A DNA stretch of 64,000 nt, taken from Mycobacterium pseudokansasii. Lineage in GTDB: Bacteria > Actinomycetota > Actinomycetes > Mycobacteriales > Mycobacteriaceae. The stretch's first letter is position 1. The number at the start of each line of letters is the position of its first letter. The stretch spans positions 5,952,325 to 6,016,324 of the forward strand of contig NZ_UPHU01000001.1 of NCBI RefSeq assembly GCF_900566075.1, in the 5' to 3' direction. The notes below the pieces were generated by a model. The model worked only from the letters and a program-made list of their open reading frames with translations. It searched no databases and was not told where the DNA came from. A program made the position numbers and the translations under genes. Of this stretch, positions 21,313 to 30,164 are shown piece by piece.

Positions 21313-22670
21313 TGGATGGTCCTGTTCTGGGCGGCCCGCTCGTAAGCGGACAAGTCGATGACGGTGGAATCGGTTGACGGAGTTGACGTTTCAATGGCGG
21401 TGATGGATGGCTGCTTGAGTTGAAGCAGTTGCGCGGCAGCGGCTTTGGCCGCCGGGCCCGGTGGGATGCGTTCCTTGCGGCGGTGTGGGCGTCCGGTCGC
21501 TGCGGTGGCCATCGCGGCGGCGTCCAGGGCGATGACATGCCCGCTGTCGCGCACCATCACCCCGAGCCCGTCGGCGGCCATCCGGTGGCGCGCGATCACG
21601 ATCCCGCTCGTAGTGGCGATATCGCAGAACTCACCCCCGACCGGATGCGACACCACGACCTGGGCCGCCGCCAGTTCCGGCGGCACCGAATAGCGGTTGC
21701 CGCGGTAAGACACCATCGCTTGACGCGAGGCGGTGCGAGCCTCGGCGACGATCACCGGATACGGCGTCGCCGGCGCCGGTTGCAGTGGCTCTGTTTTGGC
21801 CACCACGGCGACTGAGGACCGGCCGTCGGCCGTGGCCCGCAGCCGGGTGTCACCACGGACCCGCGTGAAGCGATCCAGACTCACCTGGGCCGCCTCGACG
21901 GTCATATCGTCGGCCAGGGTGCGCCACCAGCGTTGCGCGGCGGTGTGGTTGACCTTCTCCACCACGCCCTTGCGGTTACCGCGCCGGGCCGGGCAGATCG
22001 CCACCGCCACGCCGTAGTGCTTGGCCACCCCGGCGAACGACGCGCTCACCCGACCTGAGCCGGGGTCGCACACCGTGGCCATCCGATCGAAGCGCCACAC
22101 CCGGGTCAGTCCACCCAGGCCACGGGTCACCCGGTCCAGGCCGGCGACCAGATGCGGCTGGTCCTCACTCGGCGCCAAATAGCCGCGCCACATCCCGGAA
22201 TGCGACAGTGAGCCGACCAACAGGTGCGCTGTCTTTCCCCACCCCCACGATGCCGGTGGGTCGGGCAATTCCAGCCAGTCCCATTGGGTTTCCTCACCCG
22301 GCGGGTGCGGGATCACCGCGTTCGGGCGCTGCGTGGCAGTCCGGCAGGCCTCACAAACCGGGCGCAGGTCCCGGGCACGGATGTTGCGGGTCAGGCTCTG
22401 ATAGGACAACCCGAACCCCAGGTCCTCGAGTTCGTCGAACAGGGTGCGGGCCCACAGGTGCGGGTCCTCGGTCAGCCTCGCGGTGACGTAGTCGACGAAC
22501 GGATCGAACGGGTCCGGGCCGGGGCGGGCGCGGACCCCGGGTGTGCCGCCACCGGCCAGATACTTGCGGACCGTCTTGCGGTCGAAGCCGGTGTGGCGGG
22601 CGATCGCCGAGATCGTCCAACCACGTTTGCGTAGGGCATGTACTTCCACATCGTCCTCCCATGTGAGCAT
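21309..22670 (-). CDS. istA: IS21-family transposase IstA
   Basis: From ATG 22670 (MLTWEDDVEVHALRKRG) the protein has 453 residues; a longer frame upstream to 22754 runs into the terminal repeat and is not preferred. The N-terminal helix-turn-helix reads TISAIARHTGFDRKTVRKYL. The DDE integrase core includes TQWDWLELPD, FDRMATVCDPGSG and the GVVEKVNH segment with the catalytic Glu. The C-terminal beta-barrel region contains YRGNRYSVPPEL. It appears functional and forms a two-gene unit with istB. Confidence 0.92.
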   Translation of the reverse strand: MLTWEDDVEVHALRKRGWTISAIARHTGFDRKTVRKYLAGGGTPGVRARPGPDPFDPFVDYVTARLTEDPHLWARTLFDELEDLGFGLSYQSLTRNIRARDLRPVCEACRTATQRPNAVIPHPPGEETQWDWLELPDPPASWGWGKTAHLLVGSLSHSGMWRGYLAPSEDQPHLVAGLDRVTRGLGGLTRVWRFDRMATVCDPGSGRVSASFAGVAKHYGVAVAICPARRGNRKGVVEKVNHTAAQRWWRTLADDMTVEAAQVSLDRFTRVRGDTRLRATADGRSSVAVVAKTEPLQPAPATPYPVIVAEARTASRQAMVSYRGNRYSVPPELAAAQVVVSHPVGGEFCDIATTSGIVIARHRMAADGLGVMVRDSGHVIALDAAAMATAATGRPHRRKERIPPGPAAKAAAAQLLQLKQPSITAIETSTPSTDSTVIDLSAYERAAQNRTIQ

Positions 22671-23031
22671 GAGAAAGCGGGCCTCCTTCGGTGGAGCAAC
22701 TGGCGTCAGACACCAGCAGCTTCGAGGGAGGCCCGCCCTTCTCGGCGGAGCCACACGGGTGGGGAATTTCGATGAGCGTCAGTGGGGAATTTCAGTGAGC
22801 GCGGTCAGCACGGTCAGCCCGATACGAGCGAACGACTCGTTCAGGCGGGGCATACCACACGAATCATCACTGACCACCGTCACCGGCTGATACCGACCGG
22901 GCAGCGGCTTGGTCTGGGACTTTTGACCCGTAGTGGCGGGGCAGAAATGCTCTTTGCTCCACTCCTTGATTCAGGCGATAGTTGACGGACACTACGAGCG
23001 ATCAGGCGAGACGGATCATGAGGGGATAAGC

Positions 23032-23436
23032 GTGTCAACAGCCAGCCGCTTGACAACCACCGGTGTGGCCGTGTTGGGGTTTACCGTTTTCGTCACGATC
23101 GCGGGACTCATCGCGAATTCGGCTGGTATGGGCGCTAACGCGGCGCTCGGACGTTGGGTTTCTACGGCCGCCGGGTCCACCCTTCCGCAACATCAGTCAG
23201 CGCCCAATCCGGGCTGCCCAGATCCTGACAGCCCCAACTGCCCGGGACTTCAGATGCCAGGCCCACACCCACCAGTGCCCGGGCATGACGGGACCAACAG
23301 GCCGGGCACGGGGCAGATAGACCCGGGACACATGGGTCCGATGGGTCCGATGGGTCCGATGGGTCCGATGGGTCCGATGGGTCCGATGGGTCCGATGGAA
23401 CCAGGACGGATGGGGCCTGGGCCATCGGGTTCGTGA
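23032..23436 (+). CDS. Small exported or membrane-anchored protein with Met-Gly-Pro repeats
   Basis: I chose GTG 23032 because GGGG lies just upstream and it places a hydrophobic helix (VAVLGFTVFVTIAGLIA, about residues 10-26) at the N-terminus; the product has 134 residues. After the helix come a Cys-Pro-Asp-Pro-Asp/Asn-Cys-Pro motif with two cysteines and then seven MGP triplets. The family is not recognised. It precedes the carbonic-anhydrase-like gene by 36 bp on the same strand and may form an operon with it. Confidence 0.55.
   Translation: MSTASRLTTTGVAVLGFTVFVTIAGLIANSAGMGANAALGRWVSTAAGSTLPQHQSAPNPGCPDPDSPNCPGLQMPGPHPPVPGHDGTNRPGTGQIDPGHMGPMGPMGPMGPMGPMGPMGPMEPGRMGPGPSGS
23332..23394 (+). 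repeat. In-frame tandem repeat, seven copies of a 9-mer
   Basis: Seven exact copies of ATGGGTCCG run from 23332 to 23394, followed by a degenerate ATGGAACCA. They encode (Met-Gly-Pro)7. Copy number is likely to vary between strains, because exact short repeats are prone to slippage. Confidence 0.95.
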
Positions 23437-23472
23437 TGTCCACTGTGGCGGACACGATTAGAGGAGGACGCG

Positions 23473-24318
23473 ATGGCCACGTTGAAGGATGAGTTGACCG
23501 CTAAGGTCGTGGAATATGAGCATTGGGCCAAGCGCCGTCGGTTCGGCCGCTTTGGTCCCACTGACCGCAAACTCTGGGTGCTAGCTTGCATGGACGAACG
23601 CTTGCCGATCAACGAAGCGTTGGGCATCCAGGTCGATTCGCCGGTCGGCCATGGGGATGCACACTGCTTCCGCAACGCCGGCGGGATCGTCACTGACGAC
23701 GCGATCCGATCAGCGATGCTGTCGACCAACTTTTTCGGCACAAATGAGATCGTCATCGTCCAGCACACCCAGTGCGGGATGTTGTCAGCAAACGCCAACG
23801 ACCTCGAGGCCTACTTCAAGGCCAAGGGTATCGACACCGATGAACCCATCTTGGATCCAACGCTGCCCGAGCTAAGGCTCGACAAGGGCAGCTTCGCCAA
23901 ATGGATCGGGATGACCGACGACGTTGACGAGGCGCTGCTGAAAACGATCGAGGTGTTTGAGAACCATCCGCTCATTCCCGACGACGTGACCATCAGCGGC
24001 TGGGTGTGGGAGGTCGAGACACGGCGTTTGCGGCCGCCCACGCGTGATCCGGTGCGACGGGCGCGCACTGACGCAACGGCGCGCGACTACGGCATTACCC
24101 AGCCGCAGCCTCCCCGCTGGCATTTGGGTGACGGCAAAAAAGACGTCGCCACCACAACCGACCCGGTATGCGGAATGGAACTCGTGATCGACCGTGCAGC
24201 CGGGCACCGCGATGTCGACGGGCACAGACATTACTTTTGCTCCCAGGTGTGCCTCGACAGCTACGACGCCGACCCCAGTCGCTACCTGCCCTCTAAAACT
24301 GGCGGGGTGAGTGCGTAA
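23473..24318 (+). CDS. Beta-carbonic-anhydrase-fold hydrolase (CS2/COS hydrolase-like) fused to a YHS domain
   Basis: The protein has 281 residues and follows an AGGAGG ribosome site. Residues 30-190 form a beta-carbonic-anhydrase fold with zinc ligands Cys39, His98 and Cys101 and the Asp41/Arg43 dyad in ACMDER. The sequence FRNAGGIVTDDAIRS, the TNFFGT segment, and the tail NHPLIPDDV...WEVETRRLRPP closely resemble archaeal CS2 hydrolase and bacterial COS hydrolase as I recall them, more than they resemble ordinary mycobacterial carbonic anhydrases. Residues 226-272 are a YHS-type metal-binding domain with DPVCGM (Cys233) and FCSQVC (Cys256, Cys260). The YHS fusion is unexpected. Substrate (CO2, COS or CS2) is inference. 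Confidence 0.75.
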   Translation: MATLKDELTAKVVEYEHWAKRRRFGRFGPTDRKLWVLACMDERLPINEALGIQVDSPVGHGDAHCFRNAGGIVTDDAIRSAMLSTNFFGTNEIVIVQHTQCGMLSANANDLEAYFKAKGIDTDEPILDPTLPELRLDKGSFAKWIGMTDDVDEALLKTIEVFENHPLIPDDVTISGWVWEVETRRLRPPTRDPVRRARTDATARDYGITQPQPPRWHLGDGKKDVATTTDPVCGMELVIDRAAGHRDVDGHRHYFCSQVCLDSYDADPSRYLPSKTGGVSA

Positions 24319-24428
24319 CGATTACCCAGTCTTCCAGCTGTTCGGAGGCATTCGGGTGATCACATGGGTTAGCTGTCCGGCGGCGGCTAGGTGAGCATTG
24401 GGTCGGGGCGATTGCGACGAGTTGCTGG

Positions 24429-24688
24429 TTGAGGTGCCGGGGCGGCGTGGTGATGACGATAACGGTGCTGCTGCGCCGTGCCGAAACGGCGTCGGTAATC
24501 GTATCCGCGTTGGCCGCGAAGGCGAGGCGCAGCATCGGGTTCCGTACGATCGCAGCCGAGCCCGCCCGTCCGGTGGAAACGGTGCGGGTTGGCTGCGCTG
24601 CTTCGCCGAGCGTGCCGAGGCGGGGCGGGCGCTATTCACGATCTGGTTGGTCGCGGATCCGGGTGAGGCAGTGGATACTCCCCGTTGA
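24429..24688 (+). pseudogene. Frameshifted small helix-turn-helix protein relic (DUF6431-like)
   Basis: One frame reads LLRRAETASVIVSALAAKA and then FRTIAAEPARPVETVR to about 24585. The homologous continuation GWLRCFAERAEAGRALFTIW is in the next frame to 24688. The two together resemble a small actinobacterial protein with a homeodomain-like helix-turn-helix, split by a single-base deletion near 24586. The surrounding interval 24319-24816 holds no other gene that I can support. Confidence 0.35.
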
Positions 24689-24816
24689 ACGAGCGATCCT
24701 TGGTCGCCAGGGAATTTTTGTTTGGCCGGCGCTGGGTTTCTGACTGCGCGGCGGTCAGCAGGATAGGGCACCGATGAGTGGCGTGCTGTCGGTGAGTGAG
24801 TCTGCCGTGGACCAGC

Positions 24817-26079
24817 TCACCGCGTCCGATCATGCTCTCTAATCACAACCACCGGGGGCTCGCGGCCATCCTGTTGTTGGGCAGCCGTGGTACTGCTTCG
24901 GCTGCCACCACCGCCTATCGTGCCACGTGCGGCCCAACTCGCCAGCGCCATCCCGCTGAGCAGGCCCGCTGGCATCCCGTTGAGGGCAATCGCGTCCACG
25001 CCGGAGCTGGCGCCGGTGCTGCGCATCGCCTCAACGGCAAGCTGGATCTCCGGGGCAGCCATGGTCCAGCCGTGCGGCACCGACAATGACCCGACCAATG
25101 CCGCGTGGCCGACACCCACGGTTACCGATGCGGTGCCACCGAACGGACCCCAGCCTGTTGCATTCTCACTTCTCGTCGAACCAACGGCACCGCCGTGAGT
25201 CGGGTTTGACCCGCCGCCATGCCCGTCGGCGCCGTAGTAGCTCCAGGGTCTGAGGGTGTTCGTCAATGACAGGGCCATACTGCTGGTCGCGACGGCCGCG
25301 ATGTAGAGCGCGATCACATCCAATTCCCCTATCGGGGTTGGGATTGTCACGGCGGCAGCAGTTGTGAGCTGCGGGTTGAGGCTTGTCGCGATACCCAACA
25401 GCCCAGACGTCAGCGGATCAGCTGCCGTGGTCAACGCCGACAAGCTATCCCCCAGGGCGCCGGGGAATAGTTTGGCCAGAGTGGTCGGTGTATTCGTCGC
25501 CGCCGCACCGGTGGCTTGGGCGACTGCCGCGGCTTCGGCCGTGCGGCCCGGCCGGGTCGGTGCGTTGCTCGGTTCGGTGAATGGCGTCAACGCGGCCGCC
25601 GACGCCGACGCCGCCTGATAGCTATACATCGCGGCGGCATCCTGGGCCCACATTTCGGCGTACTCGGCCTGGGTGGCCGCAATCGCCGGGCTATTTTGCC
25701 CCAGAACGTTAGCCGCGACCAGCGACATCAACCGGCTCCGGTTTGCTGCGATGAGGGGCGGCGGCACCGTCATCGCGAACGCCGTCGCAAAAGCCGCCGC
25801 CGCCATCTTGGCCTGGGAAGCGGTCTCCTTCACCTGCGCCGCCGTAGCAGCCAGCCATCCCACATACGGTGTTGCCGCGGCCGCCATCGCCGCTGCCGCC
25901 GAACCCATCCACGGCTCAAGGATCAGCGCCGACACCACTGATCCATACGAAACAGCCACAGCACTCAACTCGACCGCCAAGACGTCCCAGGCCGCCGCGG
26001 CGGCCAGCATCGATTCCGGCCCGGGACCGGCATACATTCGGCCTGAATTAACCTCCGGACATAAAAGTCCGAAATCCAT
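24817..26079 (-). CDS. PPE-family protein, SVP subfamily
   Basis: The protein has 420 residues from ATG 26079, chosen because AAGGAGA lies just upstream. The PPE domain covers residues 1-175 with GRMYAGPGPESM, the WxG-like helical turn and AAAAMYSYQAAS; the name-giving Pro-Pro-Glu at residues 7-9 is Cys-Pro-Glu here. The C-terminal half contains the SVP motif GSLSVPHGW followed by MAAPE. PPE proteins leave through ESX type VII systems, normally as a heterodimer with a PE protein from the preceding gene. Here that partner is only a relic, so an unlinked PE would be needed. Surface or secreted location is inferred from the family. Confidence 0.9.
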   Translation of the reverse strand: MDFGLLCPEVNSGRMYAGPGPESMLAAAAAWDVLAVELSAVAVSYGSVVSALILEPWMGSAAAAMAAAATPYVGWLAATAAQVKETASQAKMAAAAFATAFAMTVPPPLIAANRSRLMSLVAANVLGQNSPAIAATQAEYAEMWAQDAAAMYSYQAASASAAALTPFTEPSNAPTRPGRTAEAAAVAQATGAAATNTPTTLAKLFPGALGDSLSALTTAADPLTSGLLGIATSLNPQLTTAAAVTIPTPIGELDVIALYIAAVATSSMALSLTNTLRPWSYYGADGHGGGSNPTHGGAVGSTRSENATGWGPFGGTASVTVGVGHAALVGSLSVPHGWTMAAPEIQLAVEAMRSTGASSGVDAIALNGMPAGLLSGMALASWAARGTIGGGGSRSSTTAAQQQDGREPPVVVIREHDRTR

Positions 26080-26093
26080 TGCCGTCAATCTCC

Positions 26094-26223
26094 TTAGCTG
26101 GTTGCAACCATGTAGGTGGCTTCAATCGCGGCATACAAATCGGCACTGGTCGCCAGGATGGTCACGAACCTGTCATGAAACAAACGCGGCCTCGCACCCC
26201 GACTGAATGGTCACGACCGACAT
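26094..26223 (-). pseudogene. Possible PE-gene relic upstream of the PPE gene
   Basis: Reading on the minus strand, ATG 26223 opens MSVVTIQSGCEAAFVS and stops at 26173. A second frame ending at TAA 26094-26096 reads TILATSADLYAAIEATYMVATS. The first resembles a PE start and the second a PE-like tail, joined by what would be a large internal deletion plus frameshift. The position directly before a PPE gene fits the pe-ppe operon rule. The fragments are short, so this is tentative. From 26224 to 26428 I see nothing. Confidence 0.3.
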
Positions 26224-26428
26224 CGGTACCACCTTACGCGGATCGTTTTTATCTCGCCGGGGCTAGCGTGGGTTAATGTTGGGATTTGAAGGAGCGCCCC
26301 AAAATCGCGAGGGTCTGAGATCGCTGCTGACGAACGAAAAGACGCCGCTCCATCAAATGTGACTCGGTGCGGAATCCGAAGTTTCAGCCGCGGAACCCAC
26401 GATTGGGATTACCGACCCCGCTCACCAG

Positions 26429-26854
26429 CTAATCAGCGGGCCTTAGCCTCGCCACAGCCTCGCCACGACCGAAGGTCCAGGAGGTGACGTCGGCCAGCCG
26501 CACGCGAAGCTGATCATGCAGGTCGACTTCACCGCCATTTCGGTGAAAGGTAACCGTAACCTGAGACAAGTGCACGTACACGTGCGACGTACCCCCATTT
26601 GGGCAATTTGGGCAGGTGCCGTCGGTCGGGGCCTGTTGATTGTGGTCGACGCCGACCGTTTGGAGGTAGCCGAGAAGTTTCTGGTCGAAGTACCAGCACG
26701 GCTCGATGTTGCCCCTCACAGCTCCCCAGGGCAGGTACAGTGTCACGTCGACGTCTGCGCCCGGTCTGTGCGGGTTGGTCTCGATTGCATTGATGATCAG
26801 ATGAAGTGAATGGTCGACGGTCTCGGATGCGCCGAGTGTCTTGGTTGCAGTCAC
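26429..26854 (-). CDS. Hypothetical cytosolic protein with a CPNCPNG motif
   Basis: The product has 141 residues from GTG 26854, which follows AAGGAGA; the open frame continues upstream but lacks a ribosome site. No signal peptide or membrane segment is seen. Features are a Cys-Pro-Asn-Cys-Pro pair near residue 85, which could bind zinc or form a disulfide, and beta-strand-rich flanks (VDVTLYLPWGAVRG; HVYVHLSQVTVTFH). It is not recognised. It is the last gene of the island before glpK and is on the same strand as the PPE gene, but 350 bp away from it. Confidence 0.6.
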   Translation of the reverse strand: MTATKTLGASETVDHSLHLIINAIETNPHRPGADVDVTLYLPWGAVRGNIEPCWYFDQKLLGYLQTVGVDHNQQAPTDGTCPNCPNGGTSHVYVHLSQVTVTFHRNGGEVDLHDQLRVRLADVTSWTFGRGEAVARLRPAD

Positions 26855-27016
26855 GCTTCTCCTTGGACCTCGGAAGTCGCTGTCCCAGCCGTGACCGGGC
26901 CGTCGGCTGTACCTACCGACTAGCACCGATCAGGGCTTTGTAGTCTGCTGCTGTCCTAGCCGCAACGATGGCACCCAGCGGGCCAAGCCGAAAGTGTATA
27001 CCTGCCGCCTTAAGTC

Positions 27017-28549
27017 TCACGGCACGTCGACCCAATCCAGGGCCCGCTGCACCGCCTTGCGCCATCCCGCGTATCCGGCGGCGCGCTGCTCGTCGGTCCA
27101 CTGGGGCGTCCAGCGCTTGTCCTCTTGCCAATTGGCTCGCAGGTCAGACGGATCCGACCAAAAGCCAACCGCCAAGCCCGCGGCATAGGCCGCGCCCAGC
27201 GCGGTGGTTTCGGCGACCACCGGCCGCACCACATCAACGCCCAGCACGTCGGCCTGGATCTGCATGCACAAGTCGTTGCTGGTGATGCCGCCGTCGACCT
27301 TCAAAACCTCAAGGCGCACACCGGAATCGGCTTCCATGGCGTCGACCACGTCGCGGCTCTGGTAACAGATCGCTTCCAGCGTTGCACGGGCCAGATGCGC
27401 ATTGGTGTTGAACCGCGACAGGCCGACGATCGCGCCACGCGCATCGGATCGCCAATAGGGAGCGAACAATCCGGAGAACGCCGGCACAAAATACACCCCG
27501 CCGTTGTCGGGAACCTGACGAGCCAGCGACTCACTCTGCGCGGCACCGCTGATGATGCCGAGCTGATCTCGTAGCCACTGCACCGCCGAACCGGTGACCG
27601 CGATGGAACCTTCAAGGGCGTAAACGGGTTTGGCATCGCCGAACTGGTAGCACACGGTGGTCAGCAGGCCGTTCTGCGATCGCACAATCGTTTCGCCGGT
27701 GTTGAGCAGCAGGAAATTGCCGGTGCCGTAGGTGTTTTTGGCCTCTCCCACGTCCAGGCACACCTGACCGACCATGGCCGCGTGCTGGTCGCCGAGCACG
27801 CCGGTGATCGGCACCTCGCCGCCCACCGGCCCGGTCTCCAGAGTGACGCCGTACGGCTGCAGCGGCGACGACGCCTCGATGGCCGGCAGCATCGCGCGCG
27901 GGATGGAGAAGAACGACAGCAGTTCGTCGTCCCAGTCCAGCGTCTCCAAGTTCATCAGCATGGTCCGGCTGGCGTTGGTCACGTCGGTGACGTGCGCCCC
28001 GCCGCGCGGCCCTCCGGTCAGATTCCACAACACCCAGGTGTCCGGGGTCCCGAACAAAGCGTCGCCGCGTTCGGCGGCGTCGCGCACCCCGTCGACGTTG
28101 TCCAGGATCCACTGCAACTTCCCGCCGGAGAAGTAGGTTGCCGGCGGCAACCCCGCCTTGCGGCGGATCACCTCACCGCGGCCGTCGCGCTGCAGCGCCG
28201 CCGCGATCCGGTCGGTGCGGGTGTCCTGCCAGACGATCGCGTTGTAGTACGGCCGGCCGGTGCGCTTGTTCCACACCAGCGTCGTCTCTCGTTGATTGGT
28301 AATCCCCAGCGCCGCAATGTCTTTGGACGAAAGATCCGCCGCGTTGAGCACCGACATCAGCACCGAGGCGGTGCGCTCCCAGATCTCCACCGGATTGTGC
28401 TCGACCCACCCGGCGCGGGGCAGGATCTGCTCGTGCTCGAGCTGGTGACGGGCCACCTCGGCGCCCCGGTGATCGAAGATCATGCAGCGGGTGCTGGTGG
28501 TGCCCTGATCGATGGCGGCTACGAACTCTGAGAACTCGGCCAACTGCAC
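27017..28549 (-). CDS. glpK: Glycerol kinase
   Basis: GlpK phosphorylates glycerol to sn-glycerol 3-phosphate with ATP, the entry step for glycerol carbon in mycobacteria. The 510-residue protein is close to the family length. The FGGY-kinase signatures are present: [11 protein letters not shown] near the N-terminus, [15 protein letters not shown] and the C-terminal [18 protein letters not shown] region. The GTG at 28549 is the only start that keeps the full N-terminal domain. It is the first gene back in the M. tuberculosis order (Rv3696c), which places the right end of the island just downstream. Confidence 0.95.
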   Translation of the reverse strand: MQLAEFSEFVAAIDQGTTSTRCMIFDHRGAEVARHQLEHEQILPRAGWVEHNPVEIWERTASVLMSVLNAADLSSKDIAALGITNQRETTLVWNKRTGRPYYNAIVWQDTRTDRIAAALQRDGRGEVIRRKAGLPPATYFSGGKLQWILDNVDGVRDAAERGDALFGTPDTWVLWNLTGGPRGGAHVTDVTNASRTMLMNLETLDWDDELLSFFSIPRAMLPAIEASSPLQPYGVTLETGPVGGEVPITGVLGDQHAAMVGQVCLDVGEAKNTYGTGNFLLLNTGETIVRSQNGLLTTVCYQFGDAKPVYALEGSIAVTGSAVQWLRDQLGIISGAAQSESLARQVPDNGGVYFVPAFSGLFAPYWRSDARGAIVGLSRFNTNAHLARATLEAICYQSRDVVDAMEADSGVRLEVLKVDGGITSNDLCMQIQADVLGVDVVRPVVAETTALGAAYAAGLAVGFWSDPSDLRANWQEDKRWTPQWTDEQRAAGYAGWRKAVQRALDWVDVP

Positions 28550-28669
28550 TCCTAAACGTGACGTCGAACACTCGGGTTAATCGTCCATGATGGGCCACCA
28601 AAGGGTAAGCATCGACGCCTACCCGGGTCGCACTTGCGCGGCGGGCGCTAAACCGGTTGCATCGGCGTT

Positions 28670-30154
28670 GTGGGCGAAGAGGTCAAGCGCACCACGTATG
28701 ACCGCACACACCGGCGGGAATACCGGCGCAAGGTGCAGATCTGTCTTGACGTCTTCGAGACGATGCTTTCCCAGTGCAGCTTCGATTCCGACCTGCCGCT
28801 CACCGGGATGGAAATCGAATGCAACCTTGTCGACGGCGACTACCAGCCCGCCATGTCGAATCGGTCTGTACTGGACGCGATCGGCGATCCGGCCTACCAG
28901 ACCGAATTAGGCGCCTACAACATCGAATTCAACGTGCCACCGCGACTGCTGTCCGGGCGTTCCGGCCTGGATTTGGAGGCCGACGTGCGGGCCAGCCTCA
29001 ACGACGCCGAACGAAAGGCCGGTTCCGACGGCACCCACATCGTGATGATCGGCATCCTGCCCACGCTGATGCCCGAGCATCTGACCGAGGGCTGGATGAG
29101 CGAATCCACCCGCTACGTCGCGCTCAACGAATCGATCTTCGACGCCCGCGGCGAGGACATCCCGATCAATATCTCCGGCCCGGAGCCGTTGAGCTGGCAG
29201 GCCGCCTCGATTGCGCCCGAATCAGCATGCACCAGTATGCAATTGCATCTGCAGCTGGCTCCTGCCGATTTCGCCGCCCACTGGAACGCGGCTCAGGTGC
29301 TGGCCGGCCCGCAGCTTGCGCTGGGCGCCAACTCCCCCTACTTCTTCGGCCACCAGCTCTGGTCGGAAACCCGGATCGAACTGTTCGCCCAATCCACCGA
29401 CACCCGGCCCGAGGAACTGAAGTCCCAGGGCGTGCGGCCGCGGGTGTGGTTCGGCGAGCGGTGGATCGGCTCCATCCTGGACCTGTTCACCGAGAACGTC
29501 CGCTACTTCCCGTCGCTGCTGCCGGAGGTGTCCGACGAGGATCCGGTCGCCGAGCTCGCGGCCGGACGGGTCCCGCAGCTGGCCGAATTGCGCTTGCACA
29601 ACGGCACGGTCTACCGGTGGAACCGGCCGGTGTACGACGTCTCGGCCGTGGCCGGGGAAGGACGGCCGCACCTGCGGCTGGAGAACCGGGTGCTGCCGGC
29701 CGGACCGACCGTCCTGGACATGCTTGCCAATTCGGCGTTCTATTACGGCGCGCTGCGCAGCCTGGCCGAAGCCGAGCAGCCACCCTGGACCACAATGAGT
29801 TTCGCTGCGGCGCAAGCGAATTTCTTCGCAGCCGCCCGGTACGGCATCGACGCACCCATGCACTGGCCGGGCCTGGGTGAGGTGACGACGCGGGAGTTGG
29901 TGTTGAGGACGTTGCTGCCGATGGCTCACGACGGACTGCGGCGCTGGGGTGTCGACGCCGAGGTGCGCGACCGGTTCCTGGGTGTCATCGAGGGCCGGGC
30001 CAGCGTCGGCCGCAACGGCGCCACCTGGCAAGTCGCCACCGTGCGCGGGCTGGAGGACGGCGGGATGAACCGGCGCGCGGCATTGGCCGAGATGCTGCGC
30101 CGCTACTGCGAGCACATGCACGCCAACGAGGCGGTGCACACCTGGGGTGAGTAG
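28670..30154 (+). CDS. GCS2-family carboxylate-amine ligase (glutamate-cysteine ligase-like), Rv3698-like
   Basis: The protein has 494 residues from GTG 28670. It belongs to the glutamate-cysteine ligase family 2/YbdK fold: GMEIECNLVD carries the metal-binding Glu residues, and the AYNIEFNVPP, QLHLQL and LGANSPYFFG segments form the active-site walls. EgtA in this window is a different branch of the same superfamily. Substrate is unknown. It is followed closely by a methyltransferase gene and is divergent from glpK. In M. tuberculosis the VapBC48 pair lies between glpK and this gene; it is absent here. Confidence 0.82.
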   Translation: MGEEVKRTTYDRTHRREYRRKVQICLDVFETMLSQCSFDSDLPLTGMEIECNLVDGDYQPAMSNRSVLDAIGDPAYQTELGAYNIEFNVPPRLLSGRSGLDLEADVRASLNDAERKAGSDGTHIVMIGILPTLMPEHLTEGWMSESTRYVALNESIFDARGEDIPINISGPEPLSWQAASIAPESACTSMQLHLQLAPADFAAHWNAAQVLAGPQLALGANSPYFFGHQLWSETRIELFAQSTDTRPEELKSQGVRPRVWFGERWIGSILDLFTENVRYFPSLLPEVSDEDPVAELAAGRVPQLAELRLHNGTVYRWNRPVYDVSAVAGEGRPHLRLENRVLPAGPTVLDMLANSAFYYGALRSLAEAEQPPWTTMSFAAAQANFFAAARYGIDAPMHWPGLGEVTTRELVLRTLLPMAHDGLRRWGVDAEVRDRFLGVIEGRASVGRNGATWQVATVRGLEDGGMNRRAALAEMLRRYCEHMHANEAVHTWGE

Positions 30155-30164
30155 GTTGGGAACC

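Larger units (their letters stand above)
20393..22807 (-). mobile_element. IS21-family insertion sequence (about 2.4 kb)
   Basis: The element carries overlapping istA and istB on the minus strand. The left end starts TGACGGCGCTCATCGAAA and the right end, read inwards on the minus strand, starts TGACCGCGCTCACTGAAA, giving imperfect terminal inverted repeats. A second inner repeat of the GAAATTCCCCAC type lies about 20-25 bp further in at each end, as usual for the multiple transposase sites of IS21. GCAC flanks both tips (20389-20392 and 22808-22811), a plausible 4-bp target duplication. Both genes look intact. Confidence 0.8.

Noticed and set aside
22933..23031. Upstream extension of the MGP-repeat protein
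   Set aside because: GTG 23032 has a purine-rich site and restores an N-terminal hydrophobic anchor; the extension would bury it.
23332..23394. Possible CRISPR-like or regulatory repeat
   Set aside because: Nine-base units are in frame and encode Met-Gly-Pro; they are coding microsatellite repeats.
26913..27131. 72-residue minus-strand frame between glpK and the hypothetical gene
   Set aside because: Most of it overlaps the glpK 3' end in another frame; no ribosome site.
28774..29880. 368-residue Arg-rich frame inside the GCS2-family gene
   Set aside because: Same-strand alternate frame of a well-supported gene; no start signal or motif.
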